From CAVWCW01 sp963753615 (GTDB lineage: Bacteria; Pseudomonadota; Gammaproteobacteria; Chromatiales; Chromatiaceae), in contig CAVWCW010000002.1 in the NCBI GenBank assembly GCA_963753615.1, forward strand, positions 362,113 to 426,112: a stretch of DNA of 64,000 bases, written 5' to 3'. The translations under genes were made by a program, and so were the position numbers. The first letter of the stretch is position 1, and the number at the start of each line of letters is the position of its first letter. Of the stretch, positions 54,455 through 62,619 are shown one piece after another. The notes beneath the pieces were generated by a model. The model had not been told where the DNA came from, searched no databases, and worked only from the letters and a program-made list of their open reading frames with translations.

Positions 54455-56344
54455 ATGGGCATCACCAGCCAACCACCGCCGAAGCGCAGCAGTTGGGCCG
54501 GGCTCGCCTTCATCCTGCTGTTGGTTCTCTATTTCGCCCTGGTCTGGGAGCCGCCGCAGGAAACCCTGGCCGCGGCCATTCCCTACAGCGAGTTCAAGCA
54601 GCTTCTGAGCGACGGCCAGATCACCAGCGTCGTCCTTCGCGGCGACCAGGTGCGGGGCGAGTTCTACGGCCCGCGCCCCCTGGGCGCCGGCGCACAGTTG
54701 AGCCGCCGCTTCGAGACCCGGATCCCGGCCTTCGGCGACCCCGGGCTGATGGAACTGCTGGAGCAACAGCAGGTGGAGCTGACGGTGGGCCGACCGCCGG
54801 GAGAGGGCGGGGGCGGAAGCGTCCTGCTGGCGTTCCTGCCCTGGCTGGTGCTGATTGGCGTTTACGCCTGGTTCTGGCGCCGGGTGTCGCGCAACCTCGC
54901 GGGCGGCATCGGTCGCGGCGGCGAGATCGACGGTTTCCTCAAGCCCCGGGAGTCGGTTCGGGCCGAGCCCCCCAAGGTCAGCTTCGACGACGTGGCCGGG
55001 CAGGAGAACGCCAAGCGCGAGGTGGCCGAGCTGGTGGACTGCCTGCGCCAACCCGAGCGCTACCGCAAGCTGGGGGCGGAGATCCCCCATGGGGTGCTGC
55101 TGATGGGGCCGCCCGGCACCGGCAAGACCCTGTTGGCCCGGGCCCTGGCCGGCGAGGCCCAGGTGCCGTTTTTCTCCATCTCCGCCTCCGAATTCATCGA
55201 GATGTTCGTAGGCGTCGGCGCCTCGCGGGTGCGCAAGCTGTTCGACCAGGCCCGGGCCGCCGCCCCCAGCATCGTGTTCGTCGACGAGCTCGACAGCGTT
55301 GGCCGGGTGCGCGGGGCCGGCCTGGGCGGAGGGCATGACGAGCGCGAGCAGACCCTGAACCAGATCCTGGCCGAGATGGACGGCTTCTCCGGCCACGAGG
55401 CGGTGATCGTCCTGGCCGCCACCAACCGCCCGGATGTGCTCGACCCGGCCCTGTTGCGACCCGGGCGCTTCGACCGTCACGTTACCCTCGACCTCCCGGA
55501 TCGCCGCGCCCGCGAGGCGATCCTGCGCCTGCACACCCGCCAGGTACCCCTGGAGCCGGAGGTGGGCTTGGAGCAGGTCGCCGCCGGCACCGTGGGCTTC
55601 TCCGGCGCCGACCTGAAGAATCTGGTCAACGAGGCGGCGATGCGGGCCGCCCGCCACCGCCGCGAGCAGGTGATCGCAGAGGACTTCGAGGCAATGCGCG
55701 ACAAGATACTGCTGGGCACCGAGCGCAGCCTGGCGATGCAGCCGGACGAGCGCCACCGGCTGGCGGTGCACGAGTCGGGCCACACCCTGGCGGCCTGGTT
55801 TCTGCCCCATGCGGACGCGCTCCACAAGGTCAGCATCATCCCCCGCGGACGCGCCCTGGGGGTGACTCAGCAACTGCCGGAGGAGGACCGTTACACCCTG
55901 CCCGAGGATTATCTGCGCGACCGTCTGGCGGTGATGTTGGCCGGGCGTGCCGCCGAGAAACTGCTGCTCGGCAGTCTCAGCTCCGGCGCCGACGACGACA
56001 TCCGCCAGGCCAGTAGCTTGGCCCGGGCCATGGTGGGGCGCTGGGGCATGGCCGAAGAGATCGGTCCCATGGATCTGCGCGAAAGCGAGGAACACCCCTT
56101 CCTCGGGCGCGAGATGGCCCAGCCCCGGCACCACAGCGAAGCCACCGCGAAGGCGGTCGACCAGGCGGTGCGCGAACTGCTGCGCGAGGCCGAGACCCGG
56201 GCCGAGGCCCTGATCACCGGCAAGCGCCCGCTGGTGGAACGCCTGAGCGCCGAGTTGGAGCGGGAAGAGACTCTGTACCGTGAGACCATCGCCGAGATCC
56301 TTGGCGACAGCGCCGCCTCGCCCCGCAGCCGGGCGGTGGGGTAA
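54455..56344 (+). CDS. FtsH-like ATP-dependent zinc metalloprotease
   Basis: A 629-residue membrane AAA+ protease with the FtsH layout: first helix near residues 12-32, periplasmic domain, second helix near 130-150, AAA domain with Walker A GPPGTGKT (about 219), Walker B IVFVDELDS, SRH TNRPDVLDPALLRPGRFDR, and M41 protease site HESGH (about 438). Family FtsH usually has FIDEIDAVGR; VFVDELDSVGR marks this as a divergent paralogue. It is next to a deacylase gene rather than rlmE, so it is probably a second copy. ATG 54455 was chosen; a GTG at 54419 in the same frame overlaps the previous gene. Confidence 0.85.
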   Translation: MGITSQPPPKRSSWAGLAFILLLVLYFALVWEPPQETLAAAIPYSEFKQLLSDGQITSVVLRGDQVRGEFYGPRPLGAGAQLSRRFETRIPAFGDPGLMELLEQQQVELTVGRPPGEGGGGSVLLAFLPWLVLIGVYAWFWRRVSRNLAGGIGRGGEIDGFLKPRESVRAEPPKVSFDDVAGQENAKREVAELVDCLRQPERYRKLGAEIPHGVLLMGPPGTGKTLLARALAGEAQVPFFSISASEFIEMFVGVGASRVRKLFDQARAAAPSIVFVDELDSVGRVRGAGLGGGHDEREQTLNQILAEMDGFSGHEAVIVLAATNRPDVLDPALLRPGRFDRHVTLDLPDRRAREAILRLHTRQVPLEPEVGLEQVAAGTVGFSGADLKNLVNEAAMRAARHRREQVIAEDFEAMRDKILLGTERSLAMQPDERHRLAVHESGHTLAAWFLPHADALHKVSIIPRGRALGVTQQLPEEDRYTLPEDYLRDRLAVMLAGRAAEKLLLGSLSSGADDDIRQASSLARAMVGRWGMAEEIGPMDLRESEEHPFLGREMAQPRHHSEATAKAVDQAVRELLREAETRAEALITGKRPLVERLSAELEREETLYRETIAEILGDSAASPRSRAVG

Positions 56345-56442
56345 GCGCCTGTGTGGGTGTGGGGATCCCAGCCGGGCGATCGGGGACGCGAGACGGTTTT
56401 CTCGGCAATTTGTAGCGAATTACGCTTACTGTTTACCGATTA

Positions 56443-56464
56443 AGCCCGCTGGGAGCGGGTTTTC
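56443..56464 (+). terminator. Rho-independent terminator after the FtsH-like gene
   Basis: CCCGCT (56445-56450) and AGCGGG (56454-56459) form a perfect 6-bp GC-rich stem around a GGG loop, followed at once by TTTT. It lies about 100 bases after the FtsH-like stop and would end that transcript before the next gene. Confidence 0.7.
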
Positions 56465-56623
56465 GCGCCAGGCCCAACCGGGTGACGCGCAGGGAGGCGC
56501 CTGATAAAAAGTGGGGAAAATGGCCCGATTTCTTGCCGCCGCGGTAGATAATGTCATAAACCGACAGCCTGTTAAGGGTCGATTCGGCATTTTCCCTGCC
56601 GAGTTTCAGGTAGAATCCCAAAT

Positions 56624-57067
56624 ATGGCCCTCGAGCGCATTGTTCACCGCTATACCGCTTACTACGCCGGCTGGTGCGTCGCCTTCGGCGAGCACGAACT
56701 CGACTTTGACGAAGAGCGGGATATCCATTGGATATTCGGCGAAGGCAAGGCCGGCATCACCCTGGCACACGGCCTGCGCCGGCGCTTCATCCGAGAATTG
56801 CTGGGCCATCACGGCCAAGTCCCGGAGATTACCCTGTTCAAGGATGCGGCCCGCATCAACCGCTTGAAATATCGGGTCGAACACCCCCACGACCTGGAAG
56901 GCTTGCGCCTCCTGCGGGAATTTCTGCAAAGCCCGGACGAGATCCACATGTTCCTGACCAGCCACTTCTGCTACCCGCAGGGCACCCGCATCATCACCTT
57001 CTCCAAGAAAAAGCCGCTGATCATCATGTACAAGGAAATCGATCCACTGCGGTTGCGGGTGGTTTGA
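56624..57067 (+). CDS. Unrecognised 147-residue protein
   Basis: A soluble protein of 147 residues with a good coding character but no family I recognise. It is rich in charged and aromatic residues (TAYYAGWCVAFGEHELDFDEERDIHW), has ARINRLKYRVEHPHDLEGLRLLREFL in the middle and ends in a beta-like TRIITFSKKKPLIIMYKEID. There is no signal peptide or membrane helix. It lies downstream of a terminator, so it has its own promoter within 56465-56623, and no gene follows on that strand for 370 bases. Confidence 0.65.
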   Translation: MALERIVHRYTAYYAGWCVAFGEHELDFDEERDIHWIFGEGKAGITLAHGLRRRFIRELLGHHGQVPEITLFKDAARINRLKYRVEHPHDLEGLRLLREFLQSPDEIHMFLTSHFCYPQGTRIITFSKKKPLIIMYKEIDPLRLRVV

Positions 57068-57439
57068 GGCGGCAGACGGCGGGAATCAAGGGAGCCCCCC
57101 GGTCTCTTGGTCATTTCTCTGCGATAGATTCAATGCCACTTTGTTCTTAGCGGCAGAGCCGCCGCGCCTGGTTTAAATCTTTGCTTGGCGGACCGGCCAC
57201 CTTGGGAAACGCTGATTTAATCGCGTTTCCCGCGCGGGGCAGGATGCCCGCCATTTTCAGGCGTCCAGCCGCGCGTCCCCCTTGGGTCTCCGAAGACCTT
57301 TGGTCGCGGGCATCGGTATCCCCGCCCTGCGGGGTATAGGCTGTTGCGGCCGTCGATGACTAACTAACCCGCGCAGGTCCCAAAGCCTCACATCGATATC
57401 CTATACTTAATTTATGGTTTTCAGGGTGGGGAGGTAACC
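57068..57439. other. Gene-free stretch with two strong hairpins
   Basis: No supported gene in these 372 bases. It holds a 9-bp perfect stem GGGAAACGC/GCGTTTCCC at 57204-57231 with an AT-rich 10-base loop, and a 6-bp stem CCCCGC/GCGGGG at 57320-57334. Neither is followed by a clear T-run. The first could be a small terminator-like or mobile-element-derived repeat; the second a palindromic control site for the next gene. Confidence 0.5.
57204..57231. repeat. 9-bp inverted repeat
   Basis: GGGAAACGC (57204-57212) and GCGTTTCCC (57223-57231) are perfect reverse complements around TGATTTAATC. The AT-rich loop is unlike its surroundings. It may be a transcription or mobile-element signal, and only a search for further copies in the genome would decide. 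Confidence 0.5.
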
Positions 57440-58051
57440 ATGAACAGATCGTTTGTTTTTGTGACGGCACTGATTCCGGCGCTAGGGCTGGCGGCCCCCG
57501 GCAAGAAAATCGACGACGTCCGCGTAGTATCCATGCCGCCGGTCTCCGTCGAAGGCGCGGTTACCGTGACCACTGGGGGAAGCCCGCTGCCAACCGTGCA
57601 AACGCTTGTGCGTGAGCCGTTCCTTGGCCAAACGGCGGGCAGTGACACATCGGCCAATCGGAAATGCGAAGCCGAGTTCACCGCGCCGGCGGGCCTGGTG
57701 ATCGAGACCCTTTCGTTTGTGGCGGAAACCGAGGGAGACACACGCCATTTCGACGACTACGTGGCAGTAGGCGTGACCACCGATCTGGAAAGCGCAGTCA
57801 CGGGCGCGTTTCACTTTCCCACCGAAAACAAGAAGTTCATGTTTCGAAGTGGCTTCAGTCCGCCGGATCCGGTAACGAAATACCGCAATACCATGTCGGT
57901 CCGGCTCTACCCGGACGCGGGCAGCGCCGTGAGCTTGTCCATAAGTTTGATTAATCCCGACAACGTAATCGAGTCTGCCAGTTTCAATTCCTGCAGTCTC
58001 TGGGTCAGCGGGTATCTGGTCGGCGACACCGATTCCGGGCTGGGCCCATAA
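57440..58051 (+). CDS. Secreted protein of unknown function
   Basis: A 203-residue protein with a signal peptide (MNRSFVFVTALIPALGLAA region; likely cut near residue 19). The mature part is beta-rich, with two cysteines (RKCEAEF, FNSCSLW) that could pair. I recognise no family. A ribosome site GGGGAGG precedes ATG 57440 by 6 bases. It stands alone, flanked by gene-free stretches on both sides. Confidence 0.65.
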   Translation: MNRSFVFVTALIPALGLAAPGKKIDDVRVVSMPPVSVEGAVTVTTGGSPLPTVQTLVREPFLGQTAGSDTSANRKCEAEFTAPAGLVIETLSFVAETEGDTRHFDDYVAVGVTTDLESAVTGAFHFPTENKKFMFRSGFSPPDPVTKYRNTMSVRLYPDAGSAVSLSISLINPDNVIESASFNSCSLWVSGYLVGDTDSGLGP

Positions 58052-58731
58052 CGGGCAAGTGCCAAGGCCGTCTCGGGGCAGCCCAATGCGGTCCAGTAAT
58101 GTCAAAGGCGAGTCGCGCCTTGGCTGTGAACTCGTCTGTTTGTGTTGCCGAAAGCCACACGCCCCATCCGGCAGACCGGCGTCGATGGTCCAAATTCGGC
58201 CGCACCGCCGGAATCCTTCACGCGCTGGTCGGCGTGGTTCAGAATCGCGATTAGGTCGGACTCTCCCAGTTTCCGCCCTGGGCCAGCATATCCCGGCTGA
58301 ACGGCTGAACGGCTGAACGGCTGAACGCAGCCAACGAGCATCGTCTCGAAACTATCTACTGCGAGGCCGAATCGCAGGGTGTGCCGACGATTCTGCTCAG
58401 GCAACGTTTCCCTGCCTCCAGTCGCAGAACGTCGATGCCCGGTCCGGGCGATATCTGTCCGTTAAGGAACCCTCTTGGGTTGCCTATTCGCGCCGTCTCC
58501 GGGCGAGGGGCCCCTGCACTTGAAGACGGGTTCCCAAGCTGGGATGATGGCTGCTTTACGCGGTCCTTGCCGGCATCCGGATGGAAGTCAATGCGACGGG
58601 TGAAGGAAAGGACCGACCGGGTATCCGCTACCCCTGCCATGTAAACGCTGGTTTTCGCTGTATTTGGAACACCGAGCGTCTACCTCCACACAGGCCCATC
58701 TTTGGGACTCATCGACCAGGAAACACCCGAA
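58052..58731. other. Gene-free stretch of 680 bases with an octamer repeat
   Basis: Frames on both strands are short and lack any recognisable protein. It includes the four-copy CGGCTGAA repeat. Minus-strand frames at 58102-58404 and 58356-58640 were judged chance: no motif, no ribosome site. Possibly a degraded gene remnant; I cannot support one. Confidence 0.5.
58294..58325. repeat. Four tandem copies of CGGCTGAA
   Basis: The octamer CGGCTGAA occurs four times without interruption, followed by CG. Octamer tandem arrays change copy number by slippage. It is not in a supported gene, so any effect would be on transcription or it may be neutral. Confidence 0.85.
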
Positions 58732-59700
58732 ATGTACCGCAAAGAGCTGAAAGTCCTTGACTGCACCATCCGCGACGGTGGCTTGATCAACAACTACCAG
58801 TTTTCCAAAGACTTCGTAAAAGCGGTGTACCGGGCTGCCTGCCAGTCGGGTGTCGATTACGTCGAGCTTGGGAAGAAGTTGGAGGAAAGCGACGAATACA
58901 CTCGCGAGAAGTACGGCCCCTGGAACTTCTGCGACGAAGATGACCTGCGGGAGGTCATTGACGCATGCGAATGCGAGAATTCGCCTGTCGTCGCGGTTAT
59001 GTACGACGTCGGCCGGGTGGACGTCGGTAAGCTTCAGCCGCGAGACCAAAGCCCGATGGGAATGGTCCGCACCGCTTGCTATGTGCACCAGATCGATGCC
59101 GGTCTCGACCTGATCAAGCGCTGCAAGGATCTGGGCTACGAGACCACCATCAATATCATGGCGGCCTCGGCGGCCATCGAAAGCGAACTGGTCGAAGGTC
59201 TGCAGGAGGTCAACAAGACCCCCGAGGTCGATTACCTGTACTTGGTGGACAGTTTCGGTGCCTTCTACTCGGAGCAGGTGACGTACTATCTGAATCTGTA
59301 CAAAAAGCACGCTCCGGACAAGGAGTTGGGTTTCCACGCCCACAACAATCAGCAACTCGCGTTCTCCAATACCCAGCAAGCCATCATCGACGGGGTGAAC
59401 CTGCTGGACGCCACCATCAACGGCATTGGCCGGGGTGCCGGCAACTGCAACCTGGAACTGCTGCTGAATTTCCTGAAGAACCCCAAATTCGACGTGCGTC
59501 CCGTCTACCGGGTGATTCAAGAGCACTTCGTCCCCTTGAGGAATGAGATCGAGTGGGGTTTCAACGATATCTACGGCATCGGCGGCTTTCTGAATCAGCA
59601 TCCGCGCGCCGCCATGCGGGTGCGCGGCAACCCGGAGGCGAAGGACCGCTGTTATGACTTCTACCTGGAGTCGCTGCGAATCGAAGAGGGTGGGGGGTAG
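58732..59700 (+). CDS. DRE-TIM aldolase/HMG-CoA lyase-like enzyme
   Basis: A 322-residue TIM-barrel of the DRE-TIM metallolyase group. The opening VLDCTIRDGGLINNYQF carries the D-x-T-x-RDG signature, and the metal ligands H-x-H lie in GFHAHNNQQLAFSN, with a late INGIGRGAGNCNLE. It resembles 4-hydroxy-2-oxovalerate aldolase and HMG-CoA lyase in fold; the substrate is unknown. ATG 58732 is chosen by homology over an upstream TTG. It stands alone before a DUF2914 gene 65 bases away. Confidence 0.8.
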   Translation: MYRKELKVLDCTIRDGGLINNYQFSKDFVKAVYRAACQSGVDYVELGKKLEESDEYTREKYGPWNFCDEDDLREVIDACECENSPVVAVMYDVGRVDVGKLQPRDQSPMGMVRTACYVHQIDAGLDLIKRCKDLGYETTINIMAASAAIESELVEGLQEVNKTPEVDYLYLVDSFGAFYSEQVTYYLNLYKKHAPDKELGFHAHNNQQLAFSNTQQAIIDGVNLLDATINGIGRGAGNCNLELLLNFLKNPKFDVRPVYRVIQEHFVPLRNEIEWGFNDIYGIGGFLNQHPRAAMRVRGNPEAKDRCYDFYLESLRIEEGGG

Positions 59701-59765
59701 TTTATTCGCTAGCAAAAGGCGCCGGCGCGGGACCACGCCAGCCGCGCCGGTTCGAGGACTAATGG

Positions 59766-60821
59766 ATGGCGTCGGAATACATTTATCACTGGAACCGAAT
59801 TCTTGGTGCGCTGGCCCTTCTCGTCGTTTTGGTCGGCGCAGGAGCCTATGGCGTTGCCTCGCTGTTCCTTTCGGACGGTGAACTGTCGGAGGTGGTGGAA
59901 CCGGATTCGCTGCCAACCGCACGCGCGGTGGATGCTCAAGCGTCTGCGCCCCAATCCCCTGAGCCCGCTCCACCAACGGCCGGAGAGGTTTCAAACGTCG
60001 CTGTCGCTCCCGCAAGCCCCTCGTCGACAGGGCCGGGCGAGGAGTGGGTGTCCGAGCAGGCTTCTGACGCGCAGACGGAGCGCGATCCGGATCAAATGCA
60101 AGTTGTCGTCGCGCCGCCAGAAACGGATCCGCCTGCGCCGGTCGAGGAGGATGCCCAGGAATTTGCGCAGCCGCTCGAGGTTGCGGAGACGGTGGCGGAT
60201 AACCTCGAGCCCGGCGGCCCGGAGACGGGGGCTCCAGCGCTCGATAATCCGGTAAACGATCCGGGTGAGGAGGCCAGTGAGCCGGCATCGTTCCCAACCG
60301 CTTCTGTGCCAACTCCTGTCCCGGTGTTATCGCCCGGTCCCGAGGACCGATTGCTCGCCTCGGCCGACCCGGTGCCGGAGCGAGGCACGGCGGCCAGCCG
60401 TATAGCGGACCAGGCTCCGGCTCCGCCGGCTCCGCGCGCTGTTTTCGAGGCTGGGAAAACCACTTTGTTTTCGCCGGCTGTCCAACGGTTCTCGTTGGCG
60501 AAAGCCATCAAAAACAGGGAGCCGGTGGCCGATCTGCAGGCGGTTACCTTTAACGAAAACGGGCTTGCCACGGCCTACGCCTTTAGCGAAGTCGAGGGTT
60601 TGATGGGCTCGACGATCTACTACAACTGGTTGCACGAAGGCAAGAAACTCGCGGCGGTGAGGGTCCGGGTCGCGGACGAGCGGTGGCGAAGCCATTCCAG
60701 CAAGTATATCGAAGCGGAGAAGACGGGCGCCTGGACCGTTCAACTGCGTAACGCTAAGGGCGCGTTGTTGGCGCAGGCCGATTTTACGTTGCGCTTACAC
60801 GATTCTTCCGGCGGGCAGTGA
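59766..60821 (+). CDS. DUF2914 membrane-anchored protein
   Basis: A 351-residue protein: one helix at residues about 9-34, a long Pro/Ala/Glu-rich linker (about 40-235) and a C-terminal DUF2914 domain (STIYYNWLHEGKKLAAVRVRVADERWRSHSSKYI in part). The linker would let the domain reach across the periplasm or wall. DUF2914 has no established activity. ATG 59766 lacks a strong ribosome site. The low-complexity linker makes residues before 235 poorly comparable. Confidence 0.75.
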   Translation: MASEYIYHWNRILGALALLVVLVGAGAYGVASLFLSDGELSEVVEPDSLPTARAVDAQASAPQSPEPAPPTAGEVSNVAVAPASPSSTGPGEEWVSEQASDAQTERDPDQMQVVVAPPETDPPAPVEEDAQEFAQPLEVAETVADNLEPGGPETGAPALDNPVNDPGEEASEPASFPTASVPTPVPVLSPGPEDRLLASADPVPERGTAASRIADQAPAPPAPRAVFEAGKTTLFSPAVQRFSLAKAIKNREPVADLQAVTFNENGLATAYAFSEVEGLMGSTIYYNWLHEGKKLAAVRVRVADERWRSHSSKYIEAEKTGAWTVQLRNAKGALLAQADFTLRLHDSSGGQ

Positions 60822-60880
60822 ACGCTTGGGGCCGGACTCGAATTTAACCGCATCGGCTATATTCAGCCGATAAATTAGCC

Positions 60881-60899
60881 GAGCCAGGCCCCTTCAACC
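60881..60899. repeat. Direct repeat copy 1 before the LysM/BON gene
   Basis: GAGCCAGGCCCCTTCAACC here and GAGCCGGGCCCCTTCAACC at 61373-61391 differ at one base of 19. One copy lies before each of the two downstream small genes, so they could be shared control sites or the footprint of a duplication. Confidence 0.55.
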
Positions 60900-60928
60900 A
60901 ACCATGAAATTTAAGGAAGGAGATAGAA

Positions 60929-61363
60929 ATGGGACTATTTGATTTTGCGGCCGATCTGGGCAAGAAGCTGTTCGGCGATGAGGATGATCCGTCGGAGAAA
61001 ATACAGCAGCATATTGAGTCCGATAATCCCGGGGTCGAAGGCCTCAAGATCGAAGTCGAGGAGGGGGTGGCTAAAGTATCCGGCAAGGCCAAGGATCAAT
61101 CGGCATTCGAAAAGATCGTTCTGATGGCGGGCAACGTGCTCGGTATCGGAGAAGTACAGGCGGACGAATTGGCCGTGGAAGAACCGGCCGAGGCGAAAGT
61201 TGAGTTCTACGTGATCCAGAAGGGAGATACGCTGTGGGCGATCTCCCAGAAGTTCCTGGGAAATGGGAGCAAGTACACCCGGATCTTCGAGGACAACCGG
61301 GAGGTGATCAAGGATCCGAATTTGATTTACCCCGGGCAGAAGATCCGTATCGTGCTCGACTGA
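60929..61363 (+). CDS. kbp: BON-LysM potassium-binding protein (Kbp/YgaU-like)
   Basis: A 144-residue cytoplasmic protein: a BON domain (about 25-85) and a LysM domain (YVIQKGDTLWAISQKFLG, then NPNLIYPGQKI-like DPNLIYPGQKIRIVLD). It matches YgaU/Kbp of E. coli, which binds K+ and helps at high osmolarity. An excellent ribosome site AAGGAAGGAG lies just upstream of ATG 60929. Osmotic control is plausible here, given the NAGGN locus in the window. Confidence 0.9.
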   Translation: MGLFDFAADLGKKLFGDEDDPSEKIQQHIESDNPGVEGLKIEVEEGVAKVSGKAKDQSAFEKIVLMAGNVLGIGEVQADELAVEEPAEAKVEFYVIQKGDTLWAISQKFLGNGSKYTRIFEDNREVIKDPNLIYPGQKIRIVLD

Positions 61364-61372
61364 AGAATAATC

Positions 61373-61391
61373 GAGCCGGGCCCCTTCAACC
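61373..61391. repeat. Direct repeat copy 2 after the LysM/BON gene
   Basis: Second copy of the 19-base sequence, 492 bases from the first, with one mismatch. It sits between the LysM/BON gene stop and the small Lys-rich gene. Confidence 0.55.
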
Positions 61392-61489
61392 CAGTCGGCT
61401 GTTCGTGATCGCGGCTCGTCGGCAGCGGCAGGGCGGAGAGGCTTCGATGTTTTTTCCACACTTTGATTGCAACTAAACTAGGAGCGCCA

Positions 61490-61660
61490 ATGGCCAAAAC
61501 AAACTACGCCTTCGAGAAGCGGCAGAGAGATCTTGCCAAGAAAAAGAAAAAGGAAGAGAAGCGGGCACGGAAAGCCGAGATGCAGGCTGAGCAGCCTTCG
61601 GAGGAATCGCCCCAGCCGTCGGCCGATGAGACTCCCGCTAGTGATGGCGGTGAAAGGTAG
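61490..61660 (+). CDS. Small Lys/Glu-rich conserved protein
   Basis: A 56-residue protein starting MAKTNYAFEKRQRDLAKKKKKEEK, then an acidic Gln/Ser/Pro-rich tail. I have seen the N-terminal pattern in other beta- and gammaproteobacterial hypothetical proteins; function unknown. The basic start could bind nucleic acid. AGGAGCGCC gives a good ribosome site before ATG 61490. An in-frame ATG-less extension to 61463 is not needed. Confidence 0.7.
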   Translation: MAKTNYAFEKRQRDLAKKKKKEEKRARKAEMQAEQPSEESPQPSADETPASDGGER

Positions 61661-61704
61661 GGCGCCGCGATTTTTTCGAATGCTTCAGGTCGAAATAAGT
61701 GCGT

Positions 61705-61731
61705 CCTCTCGTGTCCCGAGGGGCTTCTTTT
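61705..61731 (+). terminator. Intrinsic terminator after the small Lys-rich gene
   Basis: CCTCTCG (61705-61711) and CGAGGGG (61717-61723) pair over 7 bases with one G-T wobble and a 5-base loop, followed by CTTCTTTT. It lies between two convergent transcripts: the plus-strand gene ending at 61660 and the minus-strand gene ending at 61785. Confidence 0.6.
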
Positions 61732-61784
61732 GTAGACCTGACCCTTTTTCTGACCCTTTTCGTCGCTAACCCCGGTTTCTGTGC

Positions 61785-62609
61785 TCAGAACAGCTCGTTT
61801 TGCATTTGGTGTGGAATCGGCAATACCCCGACGATTACCCAGGGATTTGGCGCCCGAAAGTGGAATTGCTGCGTCGTTCCCAGATAAAAATGCAGATCCT
61901 TGGTGATGAACTCGTCCCAATACTTCTGCTTCACCTTATGCAGTGCCGCCGGTTCGTCCCCTCCGGCACTGCGCAAACAATTCCAGAAAAGCCCACCAAT
62001 CTCCCAGTCGAGAATTTGCAGCTTGCTCTCGCGGCCCGTATCGTCTTCGAATCGATACAGAAAGCTGTACGGTAGCTTCGGGATTACTTTAAAGGTCTTT
62101 CGCCAAGTCTCGTCGTCGAAGAGATCGCCTTGATTGTAGCGAGCTCGCATCTCCTCCAATTTTGCATCGTTCCAATTGCGATCTTTCTCAGCCTCCCAAC
62201 GAAAATCAAGAAGCCGCGTTGGTTTGAACGCGGCCAGCGATAGCCTGTTTTCCTTGGCACCCTCGATCAGATCGGACAAACGCGTAAAGACATCGCAGGT
62301 CTCAAGGAGCAGCCGCCGTCGCTCGCGCCATCCCTGTTCCGTGCTCATGTGGTCTACGGCGATCAGCTCGCTCTGGTCGATCGGACGAAAGGACTCGGGA
62401 CGCGGATCGGACTTGTTGCGCTGGAGACGGCACTCGATCCAGTCGTACTTGTGGTACTGCTCTTTCTCATCGAGACGACGAAACGGGACTGGGTAGAGCC
62501 GAAGCCAGGTTCCGTCTTCCCGAACGCCCGCCGTGCAGACGGTCTCTCCATATTTTCCCGACAGGGTGGGATAGGTCTTGACGGTGATCAGGATACGTTC
62601 CTTGTCCAT
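61785..62609 (-). CDS. Unrecognised protein of the DUF488-linked cassette
   Basis: A 274-residue soluble protein, intact, opening MDKERILITVKTYPTLSGKYGE and containing VCTAGVREDGTWLRLYPVPFR and later FHFRAPNPWVIVGVLPIP. The regular turns and conserved-looking beginning suggest a true family, but I cannot name it. It lies 10 bases after the stop of the DUF488 gene and has a GGGGAGAGG ribosome site, so the two form a transcript. This pairing with DUF488 suggests a two-gene accessory system, possibly defence-related; that is inference. Confidence 0.75.
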   Translation of the reverse strand: MDKERILITVKTYPTLSGKYGETVCTAGVREDGTWLRLYPVPFRRLDEKEQYHKYDWIECRLQRNKSDPRPESFRPIDQSELIAVDHMSTEQGWRERRRLLLETCDVFTRLSDLIEGAKENRLSLAAFKPTRLLDFRWEAEKDRNWNDAKLEEMRARYNQGDLFDDETWRKTFKVIPKLPYSFLYRFEDDTGRESKLQILDWEIGGLFWNCLRSAGGDEPAALHKVKQKYWDEFITKDLHFYLGTTQQFHFRAPNPWVIVGVLPIPHQMQNELF

Positions 62610-62619
62610 ACCCTCTCCC

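Noticed and set aside
58102..58640. Two overlapping minus-strand frames in the gene-free stretch
   Set aside because: No motif and no ribosome site; the first includes the octamer repeat.
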